Positions 1-5,572 of a stretch of DNA of 5,646 bases are shown piece by piece. Location of the stretch: assembly GCA_015478575.1 (NCBI GenBank), contig JADMIN010000204.1, positions 1 through 5,646 of the forward strand, in the 5' to 3' direction. The position numbers and the translations under genes are program-made. Source of the stretch: Ktedonobacterales bacterium. GTDB lineage: Bacteria > Chloroflexota > Ktedonobacteria > Ktedonobacterales > JADMIN01. The notes beneath the pieces were generated by a model. The model was not told the origin of the DNA. It did not search any database and saw only the letters and a program-made list of their open reading frames with translations. How positions within the stretch are numbered: position 1 is the stretch's first letter; each line of letters starts with the position of its first letter.

Positions 1-18
1 GCACTCGCCTCCCGGCGC

Positions 19-642
19 TCACCGCCGCGAAAACCAGGTGCGCCAGAAGGGCCGCGCGCGTTTCGTCCCGGTTTCGCTGCCCTCACGCTGGGCGGTCGCT
101 GTTGCGGTGGCGGAAATGTCGGGCACAGGCACAGCCACAGGCACCGCTTCAGGTTCAAGGGCGGGCGTGGGCGCACTGGCTGGCATGGTGGGCGCGACGG
201 TGCTTGGCACCCCTGTGAATGGATCATCCGCGTCGGCGAGCGTGAGATGCGCCTTCAAGCGCTCCATCGCGGCCTCGAAAGGTCCGGCTGTGAAGAGAAT
301 GGTGTGGTGGCGCTTGAGGGAGTGGGGAACCTCGGTCGCGGCGAGCAGGAGGGAGACGAGGCGCTGGGGCTGGCCGGGCGAGCGCACCAGGGTGGCGAAT
401 TCGATCTCACACCGTACCTGCTCCGAGCGTACGGCCGCTGGTGAGAGCGCCACCAGCACGGCATGCGCCGGCTCGAGGCGGCGGCGCAGCTCGCCCGGCT
501 CGGTGCAGGGGTCCTCATGCAAGCGCTCGCTCGCGACATTGATCACACGGTAGCCTGAGGCGTCCAAGTCAGTGGCGAGCCGAGCAACGAAGGGCGCATC
601 TTCCGGTGCCGAGATGATGGCGATGGTTTGGGACGTAGGCAT
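19..642 (-). CDS. TIR-domain protein with Pro/Ala-rich C-terminal tail
   Basis: This 207-residue protein has one TIR domain at about residues 5-133 and nothing else recognisable. TIR domains act as NAD+-cleaving enzymes or as protein-interaction modules, often in bacterial immunity or signalling. Visible marks are the first strand and box 1 (IAIISAPEDAPFV, residues 7-19), a helix ending at G30, strand YRVIN, and the later block LSPAAVRSEQVRCEIEFA (66-83). Aligned with the usual S-P-x4-S-x-W-C-x2-E pattern, E79 falls at the catalytic glutamate, while the usual Trp is Gln75. Residues 134-207 are low-complexity (PTMPASAPTP, VPVAVPVP, ATATATA) and end in a basic aromatic run, FWRTWFSRR. The start is fixed by AAGGAG seven bases upstream of the ATG at 642; an in-frame extension to 825 has no such site and looks non-coding. 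There is no signal peptide, so it is probably cytoplasmic. The TIR assignment is firm; NADase activity and any defence role are inference. Confidence 0.85.
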   Translation of the reverse strand: MPTSQTIAIISAPEDAPFVARLATDLDASGYRVINVASERLHEDPCTEPGELRRRLEPAHAVLVALSPAAVRSEQVRCEIEFATLVRSPGQPQRLVSLLLAATEVPHSLKRHHTILFTAGPFEAAMERLKAHLTLADADDPFTGVPSTVAPTMPASAPTPALEPEAVPVAVPVPDISATATATAQREGSETGTKRARPFWRTWFSRR

Positions 643-694
643 GGCACAACTCCTTCGCGGGGGTGCGCGGTGGCACACACACCAACTACGCGGT

Positions 695-703
695 ATCGTA
701 CCA
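695..703 (-). promoter_or_regulatory. possible extended -10 promoter of the TIR gene
   Basis: On the minus strand TGG is followed directly by TACGAT, an extended -10 form, about 53 bases before the TIR start codon. The hexamer 17 bp further upstream (TCGCGC) is a poor -35, so the call rests on the extended -10 only. The same TACGAT hexamer serves as -10 in the better promoter of the hydrolase gene. Confidence 0.3.
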
Positions 704-715
704 CAGCCAGCGACA

Positions 716-734
716 GCGCGCGAGTCGAGCGCGC
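716..734. repeat. GC inverted repeat between the short ORF and the TIR gene
   Basis: GCGCGC, seven bases (GAGTCGA), then GCGCGC form a 6-bp stem with a 7-nt loop. Two copies of CAGCGACAG lie at 708-716 and 748-756, bracketing the hairpin. No T-run follows on either strand, so a classical terminator is unlikely. It lies just upstream of the possible TIR promoter and could be an operator or simply chance GC structure. Confidence 0.3.
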
Positions 735-775
735 GCACCAAAATAGGCAGCGACAGAAGAGCATCTCTGTTCGGT

Positions 776-922
776 TCACTCACTGGTTCGCTGACGGTAG
801 GTCTCGAGGTCAGCGGGTGATACATCCTTTGATGCTACCAACCGGTAGTGCTTCTCAGCCACGATGCTTATGCCCTCCGCGTGTTCCTCCAACTCGAAGA
901 GCGCGATGAGGTCATCGGCCAT
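776..922 (-). CDS. short uncharacterised ORF, 48 residues
   Basis: Not recognised. Read on the minus strand from ATG at 922, it gives an acidic 48-residue product opening MADDLIALFELEEHAEGI and ending in TYRQRTSE, mostly predicted helical, with no signal peptide or membrane segment. About 70% of third codon positions are G or C and the residue mix looks like real protein, which supports coding. The ATG has no Shine-Dalgarno site. The same frame stays open upstream as far as 985, directly behind tandem stops (TGA at 989-991, TAG at 986-988), and the upstream stretch also reads plausibly (ALCAATFANLICHPIATQF), although it holds no ATG, GTG or TTG start. It lies 66 bp downstream of the hydrolase stop and 133 bp upstream of the TIR start on the same strand, so it could be co-transcribed with them. 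Alternatives are the 3' remnant of a decayed gene, or a non-canonical start. Confidence 0.5.
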   Translation of the reverse strand: MADDLIALFELEEHAEGISIVAEKHYRLVASKDVSPADLETYRQRTSE

Positions 923-988
923 GAATTGCGTCGCGATAGGATGACAGATGAGGTTGGCGAATGTTGCGGCGCAGAGGGCAATCTCCTA

Positions 989-1900
989 TCACTCGTCCGT
1001 CAGAAACGCCGCCAGCGCCTCGTTCACGCGCTCCGGCTCCTGTTGGTTGAGCCAGTGGCCCGCCGTGGGGAAGCGCTGGAGGCGCGGGTCACGTACCCAG
1101 GCATCCAGCCCAGAGAGCAGTTCAGGGCCGAGGTAGGGATCCAACTCGCCCCACAGCACAAGCGTCGGCGCGTGAATGACTCGCGCGGGGCCGAGCGTGG
1201 CGGGACCAGTGCGGACGAGCTGGCGATAGTAGGCCAAGGCGGCGGACAGCGCCCCTGGCCGCGCGATAGCCTCCACGAAACGCTGAATGTCGGCGTCGGT
1301 GAGCCAGGCGCGGGCAGGGTCGGCGTCGCGGAAGGTTCGCCGGAGCATGGCATAGTCATCGCGTCGGATGGCCGCTTCGGCGAGGCCACGGAGCTGAAAG
1401 AAGCCGATATAGGCGCTCCGCAGGAGCTGGCGGGGGTGGCGCAGCGCCCGCGCCAGCATGCCAGGATGCGGCCCGTTGAGGATGGCGAGTCGGCGCACGT
1501 AATCTGGCTCGCGGATGGCGAAGACCCACGCCAGGGCACCACCCCAGTCATGCCCTACCACATCCGCCTGACGCTCGCCGAAGGCCGTGATGACCTCGCG
1601 GATATCGCCGCTGAGGGTCGCCAGATCGTAGCCATAATCTGGCTTGTCAGAGAGGTTGTAGCCGCGCAGGTCCAGCGCGACCACTCGCCGCCCCGCCGCT
1701 GCCAGCGCTGGCAACTGCGCGCGCCACGAGTACCAGAACTCCGGGAAGCCGTGCAGCAGCAGGACGAGCGGCCCCTCGCCCGCCGCGACATAGTGCAGAT
1801 GGATGCCGTTCGCCGCGACGTAGCCCTCCGCGCAGCCGGGCGGCAGGGTGAATGCCGTGGATTGGTCCCGCGCGTGCGCGACTCCGAGATCGCCGCCCAT
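989..1900 (-). CDS. alpha/beta hydrolase, epoxide hydrolase / haloalkane dehalogenase-like
   Basis: This 303-residue cytoplasmic enzyme has the length and motifs of the alpha/beta-fold epoxide hydrolase family, which opens epoxides to diols through an ester on an aspartate. Residues 50-53 are the HGFP oxyanion motif. GHDWGG at 116-121 presents Asp118 as nucleophile. WGELDP at 250-255 gives Asp254 as the probable acid, and TAGHW at 279-283 gives His282 as the base. The cap domain lies at about 140-235 and contains Tyr164 and Tyr224/Tyr225 (AYYRQ), candidates for the ring-opening tyrosines that favour an epoxide hydrolase over a dehalogenase. The ATG at 1900 is chosen because AAAGGAG stands 8 bases upstream; an ATG at 1945 would add 15 residues without such a site. 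It has its own promoter and is divergent from the acetyltransferase gene. The family is firm; the substrate cannot be read from the sequence. Confidence 0.9.
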   Translation of the reverse strand: MGGDLGVAHARDQSTAFTLPPGCAEGYVAANGIHLHYVAAGEGPLVLLLHGFPEFWYSWRAQLPALAAAGRRVVALDLRGYNLSDKPDYGYDLATLSGDIREVITAFGERQADVVGHDWGGALAWVFAIREPDYVRRLAILNGPHPGMLARALRHPRQLLRSAYIGFFQLRGLAEAAIRRDDYAMLRRTFRDADPARAWLTDADIQRFVEAIARPGALSAALAYYRQLVRTGPATLGPARVIHAPTLVLWGELDPYLGPELLSGLDAWVRDPRLQRFPTAGHWLNQQEPERVNEALAAFLTDE

Positions 1901-1962
1901 AGACCACACTCCTTTGCGTTCCGCTGCCCCCCACGCCCGCGGCATCGCGGGTGCATGTCTGG

Positions 1963-1991
1963 ATCGTACAGCGGATCCCGCCCCCTATCAA
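1963..1991 (-). promoter_or_regulatory. sigma-70-type promoter of the hydrolase gene
   Basis: On the minus strand TTGATA (1986-1991) and TACGAT (1963-1968) are separated by exactly 17 bp. Transcription would begin near 1956 and leave a leader of about 55 nt that includes the AAAGGAG site of the hydrolase. The -35 differs from consensus at one base and the -10 at two. Confidence 0.6.
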
Positions 1992-2109
1992 CCCATGATC
2001 AGGGCCGCCGTCGCGTAAGAAATACCGACAGAAAACTGCCAGCCACGTGCGTGACAGGAGGGTACGCTAGAGAAAGGGGTTCCTCCGCCCTGTGGTAGAT
2101 GCCACCGCG

Positions 2110-2130
2110 GACGCTCTCGAAGACGCTCTC
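2110..2130 (+). repeat. short direct repeat in the GNAT leader
   Basis: GACGCTCTC occurs at 2110-2118 and 2122-2130, one copy every 12 bp, ending 20 bp before the start codon and just before the AAAGGA ribosome site. It could be a protein-binding site or a local duplication; no more can be said from sequence. No convincing plus-strand promoter was found between 1986 and 2149; a TACGCT at 2063-2068 lacks a matching -35. Confidence 0.3.
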
Positions 2131-2149
2131 ACTGAAAGGACCCTTCACC

Positions 2150-3127
2150 ATGATGGCCACGCTTCCTGTCGGATATAGTACTCGTGCCCCCCAGCATGAT
2201 GACATCCCCGCCATTCTCGCGCTCATGGCCGCCTGCGATATCGCCGCGCTGGGCACCGCTGATGCGTACACAACTGAGGATATCCTCGATGACTGGAGCC
2301 ATCTGAACCTCGCGCGCGATGCCTGGGTGCTCATCACGCCCGATGGCGCGCTTGCCGCCTATGGCACCGTGATTGACTATGGCCACGGCCAACTCCATGC
2401 CGATGGGTATGTCCATCCCAGCCACCGAGGCCGCGGCCTCGGCACGGCGCTGGTGCGGCTGACCGAGCGCCGCGCGCGCGATTTCATCGCCGCCGCGCCA
2501 GAGAGTGCGCGGGTCGTGCTCGGCAACGGCCTCCTCATGGAGGATGAGGCGGCACGGGCCATACTGGAGCGCGAGGGGTATACGCTGGCGCGCGCCTACT
2601 GGCGGATGGGTATCGCGTTGGATGCGCCACCGCCAGAGGTGGTGTGGCCCGTCGGCATAAGCGTACGCACATTCGTACGTGGCCAGGATGATCACCCAGT
2701 CTTCGACGCGGTCCAGGAAGCCTTCTCGGATCACTGGGGACATGTGCCCCGTCCCTTCGCGGATTGGGTCAGGCGCTTCGAGCGCTCGGACTTTGATCCA
2801 TCGCTGTCGCTGCTGGCGATGGAGGGCAGTGAGATCGCGGGCGTCGCGCTCTGCGCCCAGCGCCCCGATATGGGCTGGATCAACACGCTGGGCGTGCGCC
2901 GACCCTGGCGACAGCGGGGTCTGGGTCTGGCGCTGCTGCGTGAGGCATTCGGGCGGCTCTACGCGCGAGGCGAGCGGCGCGTGGGGCTGGGCGTGGACGC
3001 GCAGAGCCTCACCGGCGCGACGCGGCTCTATGAGCGTGCGGGCATGCGCGTCACGATGCGCATCGCCTCGTACCAGAAAGAGTTGCGCCCTGGCAGAGAC
3101 CTGAGTGTACAGGCGCTCGTGGAGTAG
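2150..3127 (+). CDS. tandem GNAT-family N-acetyltransferase
   Basis: This 325-residue cytoplasmic protein has two GNAT folds in a row. GNAT enzymes move an acetyl group from acetyl-CoA to an amine. The N-terminal copy (about 8-155) has the CoA-binding motif VHPSHRGRGLGTALV (88-102, RxxGxG at 93-98). The C-terminal copy (about 168-310) has LGVRRPWRQRGLGLALL (247-263, RxxGxG at 254-259), followed by the typical late element TGATRLYERAGM (288-299). Length and duplication resemble mycothiol synthase MshD, but many double GNATs have other or unknown substrates, and no mycothiol gene lies nearby, so the substrate is left open. The ATG at 2150 follows AAAGGA by 9 bases; a second ATG follows immediately and could be used instead. 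The upstream ATG at 2099 has no ribosome site. Both acetyl-CoA motifs look intact, whereas in some double GNATs one copy has lost its motif. Confidence 0.85.
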   Translation: MMATLPVGYSTRAPQHDDIPAILALMAACDIAALGTADAYTTEDILDDWSHLNLARDAWVLITPDGALAAYGTVIDYGHGQLHADGYVHPSHRGRGLGTALVRLTERRARDFIAAAPESARVVLGNGLLMEDEAARAILEREGYTLARAYWRMGIALDAPPPEVVWPVGISVRTFVRGQDDHPVFDAVQEAFSDHWGHVPRPFADWVRRFERSDFDPSLSLLAMEGSEIAGVALCAQRPDMGWINTLGVRRPWRQRGLGLALLREAFGRLYARGERRVGLGVDAQSLTGATRLYERAGMRVTMRIASYQKELRPGRDLSVQALVE

Positions 3128-3143
3128 ATGCGACTCGCACATA

Positions 3144-3159
3144 GCAAGTGCGCACTTGC
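3144..3159. repeat. perfect 16-bp palindrome behind the GNAT gene
   Basis: GCAAGTGC is followed directly by its reverse complement GCACTTGC, starting 17 bases after the GNAT stop codon. As RNA it could fold with a 4-nt loop but no T-run follows. As DNA it resembles a dimeric regulator site. A perfect 16-mer is unlikely, though not impossible, by chance in a window this size. Confidence 0.45.
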
Positions 3160-3183
3160 CGCGCGGTGACGACGCCGGCACGG

Positions 3184-3200
3184 TGGTCCACACCAGACCA
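3184..3200 (+). other. small stem-loop downstream of the GNAT gene
   Basis: TGGTC, a 7-nt loop (CACACCA) and GACCA make a 5-bp stem. It lies between the palindrome and the stronger GC-rich hairpin, and may be part of a 3' structure protecting or ending the GNAT transcript. Support is weak on its own. Confidence 0.25.
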
Positions 3201-3211
3201 TCAGCCCAAAT

Positions 3212-3244
3212 GAGGCCCCTCCCCAGCATGCGGGATGGGGCCTC
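3212..3244 (+). terminator. GC-rich hairpin, probable GNAT transcript terminator
   Basis: The left arm GAGGCCCCTCCC (3212-3223) pairs with GGGA plus GGGGCCTC (3232-3244), giving 12 bp with one bulged T at 3236 and an 8-nt loop. No T-run follows on the plus strand, so it is either a T-less terminator or a 3'-end stabiliser. Its position between the GNAT gene and the next promoter fits transcript ending. A 10-base sequence in the loop region, CCAGCATGCG (3223-3232), recurs at 3254-3263. Confidence 0.5.
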
Positions 3245-3367
3245 GTCGCATGTCCAGCATGCGCCACGTATGCCTCTTATGCAACAGCAAGCACCAGTGA
3301 TGCCATCAGAGATACGCGAGAGGGGTGGCAGCGCAAGGCTCGCCAGGTTTCCGCGGATCTCCATATG
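3245..3367. other. non-coding stretch with nothing recognisable
   Basis: Between the hairpin and the protease promoter, no reading frame shows a ribosome site or protein-like composition on either strand. Apart from the second copy of CCAGCATGCG at 3254-3263, no structure stands out. Confidence 0.5.
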
Positions 3368-3396
3368 TTGACAGGATTCCCAACGCATGCGATAAT
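3368..3396 (+). promoter_or_regulatory. near-consensus sigma-70 promoter upstream of the protease
   Basis: TTGACA (3368-3373, perfect) and GATAAT (3391-3396, one mismatch) are separated by exactly 17 bp. This is the best promoter in the window. Transcription would start near 3403, about 330 nt before the protease ATG, and no other gene lies between, so the protease transcript would carry an unusually long leader. Confidence 0.7.
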
Positions 3397-3402
3397 CGTA
3401 TG

Positions 3403-3731
3403 AGATTACTCTATACATTCCACAGGTGATGCGCATAGCACGAAGCCACCGTATACGCGCGAGAGCACCGCTACGGCTCGTTGTCTCCACTGAGCGAGCA
3501 GCTCACAGCATGCCATGTGTTGGGGCAGACGAGTCCCCGTACGGTGCGGAACACGAGAGCGCCGCCATGCCGGAGCTTCCTTTGCGCGGGACAACGCGAT
3601 GGCACCACTCGCATCCCTGACTGACGTGTCAGTGGTGGTGGTATCCCACATCTCCTTTGCCTGTGTCGCTCCGCTCGCCGACTTTGCGAGGTGATGGCCC
3701 AGCTTTTTCCTGAAGTAGGAGGTTACGTCCC
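3403..3731 (+). ncRNA. possible structured leader RNA of the protease gene
   Basis: This stretch lies between the predicted transcription start and the protease ATG. Readable stem-loops include TGAGC/GCTCA (3491-3495 with 3501-3505) and an outer GTGTT/AACAC stem (3517-3521 with 3550-3554) that encloses GGGG/CCCC (3522-3525 with 3535-3538). A bulged stem joins CACCA plus CTGAC (3603-3607, 3617-3621) to GTCAG plus TGGTG (3628-3632, 3633-3637). The last is CTCGC/GCGAG (3674-3678 with 3686-3690). A TTTTT run at 3703-3707 and the AGGAGG ribosome site at 3717-3722 follow. No known riboswitch core was recognised; a T-box was considered and not supported. A 63-codon frame starting at 3429 looks non-coding. 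It may be a regulatory leader, or just a long spacer in GC-rich DNA. Confidence 0.35.
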
Positions 3732-5510
3732 ATGACGCGGCTCTTCCTGCGCACGGCTCCCCGTGCGATGGTCTCAGTGCTGGTGACGGCACTTGCCATC
3801 AGCATGATGGTGCCGATTGCGCTTGCCTTTGCCATCACAGCGGCGCAGCCCAGTGCGACCTCTGATATCAAGCAAGCCGTGGAACTCGATAGCCCCGCGG
3901 TCGTACGCATCGTCTCCCAAATCTATGGCCGCCTGATCTGTCGCCGGTGTAACAACGACGGCACCGACATCACCTCGCCCGCCAATGGCAACTACTGGGA
4001 CCTCACCAGCGCGGGCACCGGAGCCTTCATCAGCCCAGACGGCGATATCTTGACAGCCGACCACGTCGTGGATCATGGCCCGAACAGCTCCCAGGATATC
4101 GCCGCTACCCTTGGTGATGCGGCGAGTGACCTGGCGTCACGGTACAATACCACGACGAGCTATATCTACTCCTGGGCGCAGACGAACGCGAACGTGATTA
4201 GCTATGATATCGTGGTCAAGGGGCAGTGGGCTTTCTTGCCCGTCGCGTACACCGGCCAACTGCAGAACTCCGCGCAGGTGACCTCCTACGCCATTACGCG
4301 CATCGTGGCGAACTCGCCCCCCGACAAACAGGATGTCGCGATTGCCAAAGTCGAAGCGAAGGACCTGCCCTACTTGTCACTCGCCTCCGCCAACGGGGTG
4401 AGTGTGGGCGACCCAGTGACGGCCATCGCCTTCCCAGGCGACGCGGACCAGGGGCTTACCAGCGCCGACTTCTCCGCGCTTCTCAATCCCACACAGAGTA
4501 ATGTGAATACCATCAACAGCCTGCTGACCGCCTCCGTCCAGACAGGGCAACTCACCGCAAAGAAAACCCAATCGGATGGCACCCCTGTCTATGAGACCAG
4601 CGACATCGGTAATCACGGCTCCAGTGGTGGCCCGGTCATCAATGCGCAGGGACAGATCATCGGCTTTGTCGATCGTGGACCCGATAGCACCAACACGCGC
4701 GTTGACTATTTGGTGCCGAGTACGGTGGTGGCGGAATACACCCAACAAGCTGGCATCGTGAATCCGAAGCCAGAGGCCTTCATGAGCTTATGGTCGCAGG
4801 CGATCACGTCCTATAATGCCGGCGGCCAGTGTCATTGGACGCGCGCCTACGCCTCGCTTCAGCAATTGCAGCAGCAATATGTCAACTTTGGCGGCGTACA
4901 ATCGTTCTTGCAGACGGCTCGGACCAAAGCGACGCCAGGAGAATGCCCCACCGGTGCCGATGGGGGGGCGCTGATCCGTACCTTGGCGATTCTTCTGCTT
5001 CTGCTGGGCGGCGCGTGGGTCATATGGCAATATGCACACCGCCGCCAAGTGGCCCTGGTGCCAACAGCCATGGGCGGAACATACGGAACGACCTATCAAG
5101 CCGATGAGCACCAGGCGCTCGCGCGCGAGGCGGGACCACGGGTCTGGATGGAAGTGGGCGTGACCTCGCTCATGACCTCCTGGAGGGCATTACGCTCCGC
5201 TCTGCCAAAGCCGCAGGCGCAGACGTCATGGACAACGACCACGGCGCCGATAACGGAACGTGATGGTGCCCGGCAGGAGTCCATCACCGACGCGACCGTG
5301 GGTACCAGCGGTGTCCTCACCGACGCTGGCACGAGAGGCGGTGAGGTGATCGCGGACGCGAGCGAAGGCACGAGCGGCGTGATCGCGGGCAGCCAAGACC
5401 GCATGCAGTGCCACAACTGCGGCAACCCCGTAACCGATACGGCAGCCAAGTTCTGCTCACGCTGTGGCGCCTCACTACCTGGCGGCGGTCCAGCGGCGGA
5501 CAGTCTCTAA
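3732..5510 (+). CDS. membrane-anchored HtrA/trypsin-like serine protease with C-terminal zinc ribbon
   Basis: This 592-residue protein has an N-terminal hydrophobic export signal (about 13-38, possible cleavage near ALAFA or TAA). A chymotrypsin-fold protease domain of the HtrA type follows, with no PDZ domain. The triad reads His111 in TADHVVDHG, Asp201 in QDVAIAKV and Ser298 in GSSGGPVIN (296-304). About 90 residues separate His and Asp, more than usual, so there is an insert at about 125-195. Residues 345-400 look helical with Cys367 and Cys405, a possible disulfide. One transmembrane helix spans about 413-433, followed by HRR, which puts the tail in the cytoplasm. The tail has three 11-residue repeats (518-550) and a zinc ribbon, C560-x2-C563 and C575-x2-C578. 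The start follows AGGAGG by 9 bases. The fold and topology suggest an envelope protease linked to an intracellular zinc-binding module; the substrate and any signalling role are unknown. Confidence 0.88.
   Translation: MTRLFLRTAPRAMVSVLVTALAISMMVPIALAFAITAAQPSATSDIKQAVELDSPAVVRIVSQIYGRLICRRCNNDGTDITSPANGNYWDLTSAGTGAFISPDGDILTADHVVDHGPNSSQDIAATLGDAASDLASRYNTTTSYIYSWAQTNANVISYDIVVKGQWAFLPVAYTGQLQNSAQVTSYAITRIVANSPPDKQDVAIAKVEAKDLPYLSLASANGVSVGDPVTAIAFPGDADQGLTSADFSALLNPTQSNVNTINSLLTASVQTGQLTAKKTQSDGTPVYETSDIGNHGSSGGPVINAQGQIIGFVDRGPDSTNTRVDYLVPSTVVAEYTQQAGIVNPKPEAFMSLWSQAITSYNAGGQCHWTRAYASLQQLQQQYVNFGGVQSFLQTARTKATPGECPTGADGGALIRTLAILLLLLGGAWVIWQYAHRRQVALVPTAMGGTYGTTYQADEHQALAREAGPRVWMEVGVTSLMTSWRALRSALPKPQAQTSWTTTTAPITERDGARQESITDATVGTSGVLTDAGTRGGEVIADASEGTSGVIAGSQDRMQCHNCGNPVTDTAAKFCSRCGASLPGGGPAADSL
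5283..5381 (+). repeat. three 33-bp units coding an 11-residue tandem repeat
   Basis: Within the cytoplasmic tail of the protease, three consecutive 11-residue units share the pattern [I/L]-[T/A]-D-A-x4-[S/G]-[G/E]-V. The first is ITDATVGTSGV (518-528) and the third IADASEGTSGV (540-550); the middle one (529-539) is more diverged. The DNA copies differ at many positions, so the duplication is old and the amino-acid pattern may be under selection. It sits directly before the zinc ribbon. Confidence 0.6.
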
Positions 5511-5533
5511 TGCCCGTCCTTCACTATACGCCC

Positions 5534-5572
5534 TCGGACACCGCGAACGAAGGAGGCGCGAGCGGTGTCCGA
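5534..5572 (+). terminator. 11-bp perfect hairpin behind the protease gene
   Basis: TCGGACACCGC (5534-5544) pairs perfectly with GCGGTGTCCGA (5562-5572) around a 17-nt loop, starting 24 bases after the protease stop. It is the strongest stem in the window and the likely end of the protease transcript, but there is no T-run on either strand. The loop contains AAGGAGG (5550-5556), a full Shine-Dalgarno sequence, so a role in translation of a following ORF is an alternative. Confidence 0.5.

Noticed and set aside
643..825. N-terminal extension of the TIR protein by 61 residues
   Set aside because: A clear AAGGAG site fixes the start at 642, and the extension is compositionally poor and overlaps a hairpin and a possible promoter.
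848..2098. 416-codon plus-strand open frame antisense to the hydrolase gene
   Set aside because: It mirrors the hydrolase codons in GC-rich DNA, has no domain signature or ribosome site, and is rich in Arg/Glu as expected for an antisense shadow.
2129..3490. 453-codon minus-strand open frame antisense to the GNAT gene
   Set aside because: The plus-strand GNAT motifs are unmistakable; the antisense product has no recognisable domain and runs on into non-coding DNA.
3526..3551. Hammerhead-ribozyme-like core (CAGACGA ... GGAAC)
   Set aside because: It has mismatches to the invariant CUGANGA and GAAA elements, and no suitable three-stem fold was found.
3429..3620. 63-codon plus-strand ORF just after the protease promoter
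   Set aside because: It has no good ribosome site, weak third-position GC bias, and an Arg/His-rich product without protein-like pattern; a leader peptide cannot be fully excluded.
3633..3707. T-box-like segment (TGGTGGTATCCC followed by a hairpin and a T-run)
   Set aside because: It lacks the conserved TGGNACCGCG antiterminator core, and the downstream gene is a protease, not an aminoacyl-tRNA synthetase or amino-acid gene.
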